Notes under the pieces: generated by a model | Seen by the model: the letters and a program-made list of their open reading frames with translations, nothing else | What the model was told of the DNA's origin: nothing | The model's database searches: none | Part shown: positions 9,450 through 18,280 of the stretch, piece by piece | How the letters are laid out: every line of letters starts with the position of its first letter | Position numbering within the stretch: the stretch's first letter is position 1 | Position numbers and translations under genes: made by a program | Assembly (NCBI RefSeq): GCF_000412695.1 | Contig: NC_021499.1 | Coordinates: 992,001 to 1,056,000, forward strand | Source of the DNA: Pseudomonas resinovorans NBRC 106553 | GTDB taxonomy: Bacteria > Pseudomonadota > Gammaproteobacteria > Pseudomonadales > Pseudomonadaceae | Length of the DNA stretch: 64,000 nt | Direction: 5' to 3'

Positions 9450-10393
9450 TGGCGGTTCCTCAATTCGATGGCTGTGGTGAACACCCGGCGAAGGCGCTGG
9501 TCGCCCGCTGCGGCGAGCGCTGTGTTCTGGCCGAGGTTGGCGATGGACAATGTCTGGGTGCTGGTGCCGCTGGCCGCGTTTTCGGGGCTGGAGATGACCA
9601 GGCTGAGCTGCAGCTGGGTCACCTGCTCGCGCAGCGTGCTGGTCAGGCTGCTCGCGTTGACCCAGCGGGTCTGGCCGCTGGCGCGAATGCCGTAGAGCAC
9701 CTGGAAGTTCTCGGCGTCGGCGATCAGCTCCTGTGCGCCCGAGCCATCGTGGTTGTTGCGGCACAGTCCCCGGCCGGAGGCGCAGATGGCAAAGGTGGAT
9801 TGGTTGACCCGATAGAGCCTGGCGCCTGGGGCGATACCGCTGAAGTTCGAGTTGGCGGTGGTGATGCTGGTCACGTTGCTGCCGGCCGCGCTGGGCTTGA
9901 AGATCACGACGTTCAGGCAGTCGGTCAGGAGGAATGTCTGGTCCGCCGTGAAGCTGATTGCGCTGGGCAGGGTGAGCGTGCTGCTGGTAATCCCGGCTAC
10001 GGTGATGGGAGCAGGGGCGGCATAGCGGACGGTCAGTGTGTCGCTGGCGGTCGCGGCTCCTTCGATGGAACCGCCATTGGCGGCGGTTTCGTTGCGCACG
10101 CCAAAGGCGTCCCGCGGGAAGATCAGGCTGGAACCGCTGCGGGTCGCGATGCTGCTGCTGGCGCAGCCCTGGTAGCCGGTTCGGCGGATATCCCGCTTGA
10201 GTACTTCGAGTGCGACGCGGCCGCTTTCCTGAAGGCGAGACAGGGCGCTGTTGGCGCGATCCGACGAACTGGCGTCGCTGAAAATCTGCAATACACCCAG
10301 CAGGAGCAGGCTGCTGAGCAGAATGGCCACCATCAGCTCGACCAGGGAGAAGCCCCGGCTACGACGGCCGATGTGCATGGTCATGGAGCTCAT
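9446..10393 (-). CDS. pilW: Type IV pilus minor pilin PilW
   Basis: Minor pilin of the priming complex, 315 residues, with prepilin leader RRSRGFSLVELMVAI and glutamate at +5, followed by a long globular domain containing paired cysteines (GCASSS, DCLNVV, CASGRGLC). Length and position between pilV and pilX match the P. aeruginosa operon. It overlaps pilV and pilX by four bases each. In-frame ATG codons at MSSM and MTMH are alternative starts; the leader is short either way, so processing by PilD is unaffected. Confidence 0.92.
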   Translation of the reverse strand: MSSMTMHIGRRSRGFSLVELMVAILLSSLLLLGVLQIFSDASSSDRANSALSRLQESGRVALEVLKRDIRRTGYQGCASSSIATRSGSSLIFPRDAFGVRNETAANGGSIEGAATASDTLTVRYAAPAPITVAGITSSTLTLPSAISFTADQTFLLTDCLNVVIFKPSAAGSNVTSITTANSNFSGIAPGARLYRVNQSTFAICASGRGLCRNNHDGSGAQELIADAENFQVLYGIRASGQTRWVNASSLTSTLREQVTQLQLSLVISSPENAASGTSTQTLSIANLGQNTALAAAGDQRLRRVFTTAIELRNRQ

Positions 10394-10980
10394 AGGTCAA
10401 CCCTCAACTGGAAGAAGCAACGAGCGTTTGCGGCGCTATCCGGCGTGCCTGCGATGACCGTGTCGGTTGCATCGTCGACCACGCCATTACAGGCATAGCT
10501 GCCGTCACTCTCGGTTTCCCTGGCGTTGACGCTGGGCGTCCAGCTGACGGTGATGAGGTAGCGGCGGCCATTGCGTTGCACCGTGCCCGCTCCGCCGGGC
10601 AGCACCGCCACATAGGCGTCGCCATCCTGTCCCACGCCGTTGACGTCCTGGAAATTCTCCTGCCATTCGCGAAGATCGATGTCGGCGATGTTGGCTGTGG
10701 TGCAGCCGGTGGTCTTGCAGCCTGGGTCCGACGGCGGGGTGCTGGTCAGGTCGAACAGGTAATCGTCCGCGCCGCTGGCCAGGGTGCGGTTGAGGCGCAG
10801 CCGATCCGCCATGTCATAGGCGATCAGGCTGGCTTGGCCCCGCTGGTAGGCGTTCTGGTTGGATTGCAGGCTGGTCATCATCAGGCTGACCATTCCCAGC
10901 AGGCCGATGGCCAGGATGAGCAGGGCGATCAGTACTTCGATCAGGGTGAAGCCGCGACTTCTGGACTGCATTAGCGGCAT
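10390..10980 (-). CDS. pilV: Type IV pilus minor pilin PilV
   Basis: Minor pilin, 196 residues. It opens MPLMQSRSRGFTLIEVLIAL, with a PilD-type Gly/Phe cleavage site and glutamate at +5. The globular part contains the KTTGCTTANIADIDLREW segment typical of PilV and several cysteines (PGCKTTGC, YACNGVV, ARCFFQL). It overlaps pilW by four bases and fimU by ten, which supports a single coupled operon running fimU-pilV-pilW-pilX-pilY1-pilE. Confidence 0.92.
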   Translation of the reverse strand: MPLMQSRSRGFTLIEVLIALLILAIGLLGMVSLMMTSLQSNQNAYQRGQASLIAYDMADRLRLNRTLASGADDYLFDLTSTPPSDPGCKTTGCTTANIADIDLREWQENFQDVNGVGQDGDAYVAVLPGGAGTVQRNGRRYLITVSWTPSVNARETESDGSYACNGVVDDATDTVIAGTPDSAANARCFFQLRVDL

Positions 10981-11465
10981 GCAACGTCTCCCGCTTGAAA
11001 GGCCCGGCTGCGCGACTGGCCCGCCGTGTTGATCAGAATGGTTCGGGAATTCGCGTCACCCCGGCTGTCGCAGACGCGAAGGGCGCCGCCATTCGCGGTA
11101 GTCCCGTCGATGGCGAAGGTGATCGAGTTGGCACCCGAGAGGCTCAATGCACCATTGGCCACGGCCGGTGTAACCCGAACCACGGTGGCATCCGATAGCC
11201 GAACCAGAACGCCGACGTTCCAGTCGGTGCCAGCGGCGGCGCAAGTCGACTGATTCGTGGTTGGGCAGACGGTCGTCACCTTGCGTTGGGTAACGGCTTC
11301 ACTGCGCGCCAGTTGAAGGACTCCCAGCAGCCCGTTGGTCTGGGATGTCATTCGGTTGTTCATGATCAGGGTCTGGAAGCCGGGATAGCCGATACTTGCC
11401 AGAATCGCCACGATGGCGATCACGACCATCAGTTCGATCAGTGTGAATCCTTTTCGCGAATGCAT
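10971..11465 (-). CDS. fimU: Type IV pilus minor pilin FimU (GspH family)
   Basis: Minor pilin of the GspH/FimT superfamily that links the tip complex to the major pilin. The 164-residue protein starts [19 protein letters not shown], with cleavage after Gly6 and glutamate at +5. The GspH domain contains LLGVLQLARSEAVTQRKVTTVCP and ends RSRAFQAGDVACR with a C-terminal cysteine. It is the first gene of the minor-pilin operon; the 80-base gap upstream holds an AlgR-like site. FimT just upstream is a paralogue. Confidence 0.9.
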   Translation of the reverse strand: MHSRKGFTLIELMVVIAIVAILASIGYPGFQTLIMNNRMTSQTNGLLGVLQLARSEAVTQRKVTTVCPTTNQSTCAAAGTDWNVGVLVRLSDATVVRVTPAVANGALSLSGANSITFAIDGTTANGGALRVCDSRGDANSRTILINTAGQSRSRAFQAGDVACR

Positions 11466-11501
11466 TGCCGCTTTCCGTTTCTGCCTGGGAGAACCCTACC
11501 C

Positions 11502-11510
11502 GATGAACGG
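11502..11510 (-). promoter_or_regulatory. AlgR-like binding site upstream of fimU
   Basis: Read on the minus strand this is CCGTTCATC, one base from the AlgR consensus CCGTTCGTC. It lies 37 bases before the fimU start. AlgR is known to bind the fimU promoter region in P. aeruginosa, so the position is informative, but a single 9-base match is weak evidence. Confidence 0.45.
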
Positions 11511-11545
11511 ATTATCGGCGCAATTGAAATGACCAGCGAGCAGAA

Positions 11546-12079
11546 TCAACGACGAGTTGCTGCCAAGTTGCACCCATCTTGGCTAGAGGGTGCTCGAGTT
11601 CTCACTCTGCCTGATAGGTTGATCACGACAGCCATGAGCGGGGTATCAGCGTGGCAAATGGTGAAGGTGCCGTTGCTCGCCAGCGTCGTTCCGTCGGGTT
11701 GGTATTGCACGAAGCGTGTTGATCGAAAACTGCGCCAATGGATGTCCAGTGCTCGGTCCAGTGGAATCACCTTGAGCAGTTCTTCGCCGGCGTCCAGTTG
11801 GCCATTGCGGTTCTCGTCCACGAACACCAGGAGTTGTTCGTTCCAGTGCGTGGCCGCGTTGCAGGTGGACACCCCCGCACATATCCCCACCACCTTGCGC
11901 TCCATCACCGCTGTGCCGCGTGCATAATGCAGCGCCCCGAGCAGCTGGTTGACGGCTGCGGCCTGGCGGTTGCGCTCCAGGGTCGAGACGAAGGAGGGCG
12001 CGGCGAGGCCCAGCAGGATGCCCGCGATCAGCAGGCAGAACAGCAGTTCGACGAGGGAATGGCCTCTGGGCTGTTTCAT
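11546..12079 (-). CDS. fimT: GspH-family minor pilin-like protein FimT
   Basis: A 177-residue prepilin-like protein. The start at 12079 (MKQPRGHSLVELLFCLL) places the hydrophobic helix directly after a short leader; a longer frame would add 20 poor residues and run into the divergent thiO leader. The GspH-type globular domain includes LLGALHYARGTAVMERKVVGICAG and FVDENRNGQLDAGEELL. The residue after the cleavage Gly is His rather than Phe, which is unusual for PilD substrates. FimT homologues bind DNA during natural transformation in some bacteria; that role is not shown here. It is separated from fimU by 80 bases and divergent from thiO. Confidence 0.85.
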   Translation of the reverse strand: MKQPRGHSLVELLFCLLIAGILLGLAAPSFVSTLERNRQAAAVNQLLGALHYARGTAVMERKVVGICAGVSTCNAATHWNEQLLVFVDENRNGQLDAGEELLKVIPLDRALDIHWRSFRSTRFVQYQPDGTTLASNGTFTICHADTPLMAVVINLSGRVRTRAPSSQDGCNLAATRR

Positions 12080-12132
12080 GGTCGGCGTCCTTGCCGGGGT
12101 ATGTGAGCAGCAGTCTAAGTTGGGAGTTTTTG

Positions 12133-13242
12133 ATGCCAACCGATGTAGGAAAAAGCGTCGCCATCGTGGGGGGCGGTGCCCTGGGTCTTCTCAGTGCCCT
12201 GGAGCTGGCCCGCGACGGGTTGCAGGTGTGCCTGATCGAGCGCGGCAGCACCGGGCGCGAAGCTTCATGGGCGGGGGGCGGTATCGTTTCGCCGCTCTAT
12301 CCCTGGCGTTACGGCCAGGCGGTCACGGCCTTGGCCCATTGGTCCCAGGACTTTTACCCACAGCTCGGTGAGCGCCTGCTCGCGGAAACAGGGATCGATC
12401 CCGAGGTTCACGAGACGGGTTTGTACTGGCTCGACCTGGACGACGAAGCCGATGCACTGGCCTGGGCGGCGCGCGAAGGGCGGCCACTTGCGCCCGTGGC
12501 GATGGATGCGGTGCATGCCGCCGTGCCGCCGCTGGGGCCGGGGTTTGGTCGGGCCATCTATATGTCCGGCGTGGCCAATGTGCGCAATCCGCGTCTGACC
12601 CGTGCGCTACGCGAGGCGCTGTTGCGGTTGCCGAATGTGTCGCTGCGGGAGAACTGCGCGGTGCGTGGTTTCGTGCGCCGGGACGGGTGTGTGCTCGGCG
12701 TGGAGACCGACCAGGGCGAGGTGCTGGCTGACCGCGTGGTGCTGGCCGCCGGTGCCTGGAGCGGCGAATTGCTGGGTCAGCTCGGCCTGGCGCTGCCGGT
12801 GGAGCCGGTGAAGGGGCAGATGATCCTCTTCAAGTGCGCCGCCGACTTTCTGCCGGCCATGGTGCTGGCCAAGGGGCGCTACGCGATTCCGCGCCGGGAT
12901 GGCCACATCCTGGTAGGTAGCACCCTGGAGCACGCCGGTTTCGACAAGACGCCCACCACGGACGCGCTGGAAAGCCTCAAGGCCTCGGCCTTCGAGTTGC
13001 TGCCGCAACTGGCGGATGCGGAGTTGGTGGGGCACTGGGCGGGGCTGCGTCCCGGTTCGCCGGAAGGCATTCCCTTCATCGGCCCGGTGCCGGGCGCCGA
13101 GGGCCTCTGGCTGAACTGCGGCCACTACCGCAACGGGCTGGTGCTGGCGCCGGCCTCCTGCCGCCTGCTGGCGGACCTGATGCTGGGCCGCGAGCCCATC
13201 ATCGATCCGGCGCCCTACGCACCGGAAGGGCGACTGGCCTAA
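12133..13242 (+). CDS. thiO: Glycine oxidase ThiO (FAD-dependent)
   Basis: FAD oxidoreductase of the DAO family, expected to oxidise glycine to iminoglycine for the thiazole half of thiamine. The 369-residue protein opens with the dinucleotide motif GGGALGLLSALELARDGL and contains SWAGGGIVSPLYPW near the flavin attachment region, VVLAAGAWSG, and the C-terminal GPVPGAEGLWLNCGHYRNG. The ATG at 12133 has a GGGAG ribosome site six bases upstream; an ATG at 12091 would add 14 residues from the fimT leader. Its position next to fimT and pilR is as in P. aeruginosa. A generic D-amino-acid oxidase is the alternative. Confidence 0.88.
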   Translation: MPTDVGKSVAIVGGGALGLLSALELARDGLQVCLIERGSTGREASWAGGGIVSPLYPWRYGQAVTALAHWSQDFYPQLGERLLAETGIDPEVHETGLYWLDLDDEADALAWAAREGRPLAPVAMDAVHAAVPPLGPGFGRAIYMSGVANVRNPRLTRALREALLRLPNVSLRENCAVRGFVRRDGCVLGVETDQGEVLADRVVLAAGAWSGELLGQLGLALPVEPVKGQMILFKCAADFLPAMVLAKGRYAIPRRDGHILVGSTLEHAGFDKTPTTDALESLKASAFELLPQLADAELVGHWAGLRPGSPEGIPFIGPVPGAEGLWLNCGHYRNGLVLAPASCRLLADLMLGREPIIDPAPYAPEGRLA

Positions 13243-13252
13243 AGGCTGGGCA

Positions 13253-14590
13253 TCAATCGATGCCCAGCTTCTTCAGGCGATAGCGCATCGAGCGGAAGGT
13301 CAGGCCCAGGCGCTGCGCCGCTGCGGTGCGGTTCCAGCGGGTTTCCTCCAGCGCCTGCATGATCAGCTTGCGCTCGACGCCTTCCAGGTAGTCTTCCAGG
13401 TTGTCGATCTGCGCCAGGTTGGCCTCGCCGTTCTCGGCGGCTCCGCTGGCATCCGCCAGACGCAGGTCGCGAGCCTGTATCTGGTCATCCTCGCAGAGGG
13501 TGTAGGCGCGTTCGAGCATGTTCTCCAGCTCGCGCACGTTGCCCGGGAAGCGGTAGCACTTGAGCTTATCCAGTGCCTCGGGGGCCAGGCTGGCGACGTG
13601 CAGCCCGCTTTGCTGGGCCAGGCGCTTGAGCATGCTGTCGACCAGCAGCGGGATATCCTCGCGGCGTTCGCGCAGTGGCGGCACGCTGAGTTCGATGACG
13701 TTGAGCCGGTAGTAGAGGTCCTGGCGGAAGCGGCCTGCGGCCACCTCGGCGGCCAGGTCCTTGTGGGTGGCGCTGAGGATGCGTACATCCACCACCACCT
13801 CCTGCTGGCCACCGACGGCGCGTACGGCCTTTTCCTGGATGGCGCGCAGCAGTTTCACCTGCATCGGCAACGGCAGGTCGGCCACTTCATCGAGGAACAG
13901 GGTGCCGCCGTTGGCCGCCTGGAACAGCCCCTGTTTGTCTTCCACGGCGCCGGTGAAGCTGCCTTTCTTGTGGCCGAAGAATTCGCTTTCCATCAGTTCG
14001 GAGGGGATGGCGCCGCAGTTGACCGGCACGAAGGGCTGGTCGGCGCGGGGGCCCTGTTCGTGGATCAGGCGCGCCACCAGTTCCTTGCCGCTGCCCGATT
14101 CGCCGCTGATGTAGACCGGCGCCTGGCTGCGGGAGAGCTTCTGGATCTGCTTGCGCAGGGCGTTCATCGGCGGCGAGGCGCCCAGCAGGCGGCCGTCTAC
14201 CGGCGCTTCGCCGTCTTCCGGGGTGCTCAGGCGCAGGGCGGTGTTGACCAGCTCACGCAGGCGGCCGAGGTCCACCGGTTTGGTGACGAAGTCGAAGGCA
14301 CCGGCCTTGAGGGCGTTCACGGCGGTGTCGAGGCTGCCGTAGGCGGTGATCATCGCCACCGGTACCAGGGGATGGCGCTGCTGGATGTGCTGCACCAGTT
14401 CCAGGCCGGTGCCGTCGGGCAGGCGCATGTCGGTCAGGCACAGGTCGAAGGGCTCGCGCGCCAGCCACTCGCGGGCTTCCTTGAGGTTGCGGGCACTGCG
14501 GGTGTCGAGCTTCATCCGCCCGAGGGTGATCTCCAGCAATTCGCGGATATCGGGCTCGTCGTCGACGATCAGGGCTCTCTGTCGGGTCAT
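13253..14590 (-). CDS. pilR: Sigma-54-dependent response regulator PilR
   Basis: NtrC-family activator of pilA transcription. The 445 residues comprise a receiver domain (ALIVDDEPDIRELL, phosphoacceptor in LCLTDMRLPDGTG), an AAA+ domain with Walker A GESGSGKE, the GAFTGA-type sigma-54 contact GSFTGAVEDKQG and Walker B LFLDEVADL, and a C-terminal Fis-type helix-turn-helix (WNRTAAAQRLGLTFRSMRYRLKKLGI). The start at 14590 is two bases downstream of the pilS stop. Its target promoter is the sigma-54 site before pilA in this window. Confidence 0.95.
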   Translation of the reverse strand: MTRQRALIVDDEPDIRELLEITLGRMKLDTRSARNLKEAREWLAREPFDLCLTDMRLPDGTGLELVQHIQQRHPLVPVAMITAYGSLDTAVNALKAGAFDFVTKPVDLGRLRELVNTALRLSTPEDGEAPVDGRLLGASPPMNALRKQIQKLSRSQAPVYISGESGSGKELVARLIHEQGPRADQPFVPVNCGAIPSELMESEFFGHKKGSFTGAVEDKQGLFQAANGGTLFLDEVADLPLPMQVKLLRAIQEKAVRAVGGQQEVVVDVRILSATHKDLAAEVAAGRFRQDLYYRLNVIELSVPPLRERREDIPLLVDSMLKRLAQQSGLHVASLAPEALDKLKCYRFPGNVRELENMLERAYTLCEDDQIQARDLRLADASGAAENGEANLAQIDNLEDYLEGVERKLIMQALEETRWNRTAAAQRLGLTFRSMRYRLKKLGID

Positions 14591-14592
14591 GG

Positions 14593-16194
14593 TCAGCTCA
14601 GTTTGCGCGGATGGGCGAAGGTGATGCGGAAGCAGCTGCCGCCTTGTTCGCGCGGTTTGTAGTCGAGGCGGGCCTGGTTGCTCTCGCACAGCTCTCGGGA
14701 GATGTACAGGCCGAGGCCCGTGCCCTTGCTTTCGGTGGTGAAGAAGGGTTCGAAGATATTGTGCACCTGCTCGGGCGGGACGCCGTCACCGTCATCCTCC
14801 ACTTCCAGCACCGGCAGGTCGCTTTCGCTGTCGCGGAACAGCTTGAGCCAGACCTGGCCCTGGGAGTGCCGCTTGGCGCTGTAGCGCAGGCCGTTCTGCA
14901 CCAGGTTGGTCAGCACCTGGGTGAGCTGGTGCGGGTCCATGCGGGTCTGCAGGGTGCTGCCGAGGGTGGACAGGTGCAGGGTCTGGTCGGCACTGGACGA
15001 GCTGCGGAATTCGCTGGCGAAACGGGTCAGCCAGTACTTGAGGTCGAGCAATTGCGGTTCCGCCTGGCGTCGGCGGGACAGTTGCAGCACGTTCTCGATC
15101 ACCAGGTTCATGCGCCGTGAATGGTCCTGGATGATCTGCGCCAGGCGGCGGTCGGGACCGTCGAGCTCTTCCGATTCCTGCAGCAGTTGGGCGGCGTGGC
15201 TGATGGCGCCCAGCGGGTTGCGGATCTCATGGGCGATGCCGGCGGTCAGGCGGCCGAGGGCGGCGAGCTTGAGCTGCTGGGCCTGCTGGGCGATCTGCGA
15301 GATGTCCTCGAGGAAGATCAGGGTGTTGCGCTGATTGGCTCGCTGCAGGTGGACGAAGCTGGGCTGCAGGGTGGGGCCGTCGGCGAAGGCGCGGATGCTT
15401 TGCGGCCGCATGGTCGGGTTGGCCCGCCACTGGGCCAGACTTTCCAGCAGTGTCGGGCACTGGTCGGCCAGGGCGCGGCCGGTCAGGTGTTCCGTGCCGA
15501 GCAGGGTCTGGGCGCCCTGGTTGGCCAGCAGCACCTGGTTGCGTGGGTCGAGCACCAGGATGCCGGTACGCATGCGTTCGAGGATCTGCGCGTTCAGCGC
15601 TTCCAGGTTGGCGACATCCACGGCGCGCTGTTCGGCGAGGGTTTCGCTCAGTTGCAGGCGTCGGCTCAGGCCCTGGATGAACAGCGCCGCGGCGAAGCAC
15701 AGGGCGCCGAAGCCGCCGGCCTGGACGAACTGGCTGGCGGCCTTCGGGTGGGCGAGGCTGAGGTAGAAGGTCAGGTAGATCAGGCTGATGGTCGCCACCG
15801 CCGCCACCAGCAGGCCGATGCGCCCGCGCAGCAGGATGTTGGAGATGGCCACTGACACAACGATCAGGTTGGCGATGCCGCTGGGTGTGCCGCCTGCGGC
15901 GAAGAACAGGCAGGACAGCAGCAGCACGTCCACCACCGCCAGGCTGAACACCTGCACCATGCTCCGCGGGCGTGGCACCAGGGCGGCGATCAGGGTGTTG
16001 AGGATCAGGTAGAACCAGCTGGCGTTGCGGAACAGCTCCGGCCGGGCCAGGTCCAGCAGGCGGTCGTCCAGCTCGCTGGAGATCAGCAGCACCAGGGCCA
16101 GGCCGATCAGCAGCCGGTACAGGCTGTAGAGGCGGAAGATGCGCCGGCCCTGGGCGCTGAGCGCGCCCGGAGCGGGAAGGGTGTCAGCGTTCAC
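14593..16194 (-). CDS. pilS: Sensor histidine kinase PilS
   Basis: Membrane kinase that senses PilA level in the inner membrane and controls PilR. From the GTG at 16194 it has 533 residues: six hydrophobic segments in the first 190, a PAS-like region around RMRTGILVLDPRNQVLLANQGA, the phosphorylated His in GIAHEIRNPLGAISHA, and the ATPase boxes NLVQNGLRYSA, EDDGDGVP and ESKGTGLGLYISREL. The close similarity of the HisKA block to P. aeruginosa PilS fixes the identity. The GTG overlaps the upstream zinc-ribbon gene by 11 bases; extending further would add residues read from that gene. Confidence 0.92.
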   Translation of the reverse strand: MNADTLPAPGALSAQGRRIFRLYSLYRLLIGLALVLLISSELDDRLLDLARPELFRNASWFYLILNTLIAALVPRPRSMVQVFSLAVVDVLLLSCLFFAAGGTPSGIANLIVVSVAISNILLRGRIGLLVAAVATISLIYLTFYLSLAHPKAASQFVQAGGFGALCFAAALFIQGLSRRLQLSETLAEQRAVDVANLEALNAQILERMRTGILVLDPRNQVLLANQGAQTLLGTEHLTGRALADQCPTLLESLAQWRANPTMRPQSIRAFADGPTLQPSFVHLQRANQRNTLIFLEDISQIAQQAQQLKLAALGRLTAGIAHEIRNPLGAISHAAQLLQESEELDGPDRRLAQIIQDHSRRMNLVIENVLQLSRRRQAEPQLLDLKYWLTRFASEFRSSSSADQTLHLSTLGSTLQTRMDPHQLTQVLTNLVQNGLRYSAKRHSQGQVWLKLFRDSESDLPVLEVEDDGDGVPPEQVHNIFEPFFTTESKGTGLGLYISRELCESNQARLDYKPREQGGSCFRITFAHPRKLS

Positions 16195-16420
16195 CGGGGC
16201 GCTGGTCCTGTTCCAGGTGGGCCCGGCTGCAGTACCAGCGATCATCCTGGGACAGGGCATGGCTGCGGGGTAGATGCACGCCGCACTGCGCGCAACGCAC
16301 CATGGGTTGGGAGTCGTCCTGCTGGCGCGGCTTGGGGCGCGGCGCCGAAGGGGTCTTGAAGCGGCGCCACAGCCAGATGGCGGCGAATATCACGGCAATC
16401 CAGAACAGCAGGCGAAACAT
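16184..16420 (-). CDS. Small membrane-anchored zinc-ribbon-like protein (PP0621-type)
   Basis: A 78-residue protein with an N-terminal transmembrane helix (MFRLLFWIAVIFAAIWLWRRF), a basic Pro-rich linker and a C-terminal CAQCGVHLP...YCSRAHL segment whose Cys-x2-Cys and Cys-x3-His could bind a metal. It resembles the conserved small protein found upstream of pilS in pseudomonads. The ATG at 16420 is preferred because it starts directly at the membrane helix. It overlaps the pilS start by 11 bases, so the two are probably cotranscribed and coupled. Function is not known to me. Confidence 0.8.
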   Translation of the reverse strand: MFRLLFWIAVIFAAIWLWRRFKTPSAPRPKPRQQDDSQPMVRCAQCGVHLPRSHALSQDDRWYCSRAHLEQDQRPGER

Positions 16421-16590
16421 GCCGAAGGTGCTCTCTTCTTGATGGAAAGCAGGCAGTTTAGCCAAGCCGGTTGTCCGCGCACAGAGACCGGCCGCACGCT
16501 GGTGCGTGTTGCCCGGTTTTCCCTGCGGAAGGGGCGGAGTATGGTGGCTGGGAAGCATTCGATGCCGTGGACAACGCTCGGGAGGCGGTC

Positions 16591-18222
16591 ATGCGCCAAA
16601 ACCTGCGAATCGTGATGGCCCAGCTCAATCTCCGTGTCGGCGATGTCCAGGGTAATGCCGAGCGGATCATCGAGGCGGCGAATTCCGCGCGGGAGGCCTG
16701 GGAGGCGGATGTCATCGTCTTCCCTGAACTCGCCCTGTGCGGCTACCCGCCGGAAGACCTGCTGCTGCGCTCCAGCATGCAGCGGCGCATCGAGTCGGGC
16801 CTGCAGCGCCTGCGCGATGAGGTGCGCGGCATCTACCTGGTGCTCGGCTATCCCTGGCTGGAAGATGAACTGCGCTACAACGCCTGCGCGGTGATCGCCG
16901 ATGGCCAGTTGCTGGCGACCTACTACAAGCAGCATCTACCCAACTACCGGGTGTTCGACGAGAAGCGCTACTTCGAACCCGGCCGGCAGCCCTGCGTGGT
17001 GGATATCAAGGGCGTGCCGGTGGCGCTGTCGATCTGCGAGGACATCTGGCACCCCGAGCCCATGGCCCAGGCCCGTGCCGCCGGGGCCCGGTTGATGCTC
17101 AGCCTGAACGCCTCGCCCTTTCACCTGGACAAGCAGCTGGAGCGCGAGGAGATCCTCGCCGAGCGAGTGGCCGAAGGGGGCATGCCGGTGATCTACGTCA
17201 ACCAGGTGGGTGGCCAGGACGAACTGGTGTTCGATGGCGGCAGCTGCGTGATGGATGCCGGCGGCATGATCTGCCAGCGTGCGCCGGCCTTCGTCGAGGG
17301 CCTCTATCCGGTGGACCTGCAAGTGGAGGATGGTTGCTGGGTACCGCGCCGGACCCACTGCGTCGAGCTGCCGGAGCTGGAGGCGAGCGTCTACCAGGCG
17401 CTGGTGGTGGGCGTGCGCGACTATGTCCGCAAGAACGGTTTCAACGGCGTGCTCCTGGGGCTGTCGGGCGGTATCGATTCGGCCCTGACGCTGGCGGTGG
17501 CGGCGGATGCCTTGGGGGCGGAGCGGGTCGAGGCGGTGATGATGCCCTACCACTACACGGCGCAGATCAGCCTGGAGGACGCCGAAGCGGAGGCGCGCCT
17601 GCTCGGCGTTGCCTATCGGGTGATGTCGATCGGGCCCATGGTGGAAGCCTTCCAGCAGGTGCTGGCGCCGGTGTTCGACGGCCAGCCCCGCGATGCCAGT
17701 GAGGAGAACCTGCAGGCGCGTTGCCGTGGCACCTTGCTGATGGCGATGTCCAACAAGAAGGGCTCCCTGGTGCTGACGACCGGCAACAAGAGCGAGCTGG
17801 CGGTTGGCTACGCGACCCTTTACGGCGACATGGCCGGTGGTTTCGATGTGCTCAAGGACGTACCCAAGACCCTGGTGTTTCGCCTGGCCGAGTACCGCAA
17901 CAGCCTGGGGCCGGTGATTCCGCCTCGGGTGATCGAGCGTCCGCCCTCGGCCGAGCTGGCACCGGGGCAGCGGGACGAGGACTCGCTGCCACCCTATGGG
18001 GTGCTGGATGAAATCCTCACGCTCTACATCGAGCATGACCTGTCGGCCAACGCCATCATCGCCGAGGGTTTCGACGAGGACACGGTCAATCGCGTGCTGG
18101 CCATGGTCGATCGCAACGAATACAAGCGGCGCCAGGCCGCGGTCGGGGTGAGGGTGACCCAGCGTGGCTTCGGTCGGGATCGGCGCTATCCCATCACCTC
18201 GGGATGGCGACTGGGCGATTGA
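16591..18222 (+). CDS. nadE: Glutamine-dependent NAD+ synthetase
   Basis: Two-domain enzyme converting deamido-NAD to NAD+, using ammonia channelled from glutamine. The 543 residues contain an N-terminal nitrilase glutaminase with catalytic Glu in FPELALCGYPPEDLL, Lys in YYKQHLPNYRVFDE and Cys in SICEDIWHP, followed by the NAD synthase domain with the pyrophosphatase loop GLSGGIDSAL and TTGNKSELAVGYATLYGDMAGG. The ATG at 16591 follows GGGAGGCGGTC. It is a lone transcription unit ended by a strong hairpin. Note that this is the long glutaminase-fused form; nadC is also in this window. Confidence 0.94.
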   Translation: MRQNLRIVMAQLNLRVGDVQGNAERIIEAANSAREAWEADVIVFPELALCGYPPEDLLLRSSMQRRIESGLQRLRDEVRGIYLVLGYPWLEDELRYNACAVIADGQLLATYYKQHLPNYRVFDEKRYFEPGRQPCVVDIKGVPVALSICEDIWHPEPMAQARAAGARLMLSLNASPFHLDKQLEREEILAERVAEGGMPVIYVNQVGGQDELVFDGGSCVMDAGGMICQRAPAFVEGLYPVDLQVEDGCWVPRRTHCVELPELEASVYQALVVGVRDYVRKNGFNGVLLGLSGGIDSALTLAVAADALGAERVEAVMMPYHYTAQISLEDAEAEARLLGVAYRVMSIGPMVEAFQQVLAPVFDGQPRDASEENLQARCRGTLLMAMSNKKGSLVLTTGNKSELAVGYATLYGDMAGGFDVLKDVPKTLVFRLAEYRNSLGPVIPPRVIERPPSAELAPGQRDEDSLPPYGVLDEILTLYIEHDLSANAIIAEGFDEDTVNRVLAMVDRNEYKRRQAAVGVRVTQRGFGRDRRYPITSGWRLGD

Positions 18223-18231
18223 TGGGGGTGT

Positions 18232-18270
18232 AAACGAAAAAGGGAAGCCATTGGCTTCCCTTCTTCGTTT
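18232..18270. terminator. Bidirectional intrinsic terminator between nadE and bamD
   Basis: Nested inverted repeat: AAACGAA outer arm, GGGAAGCCA TT GGCTTCCC inner stem and TTCGTTT outer arm, with A-rich and T-rich edges. It lies between convergent genes and can serve both. Confidence 0.85.
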
Positions 18271-18280
18271 GCGGCGTTGT

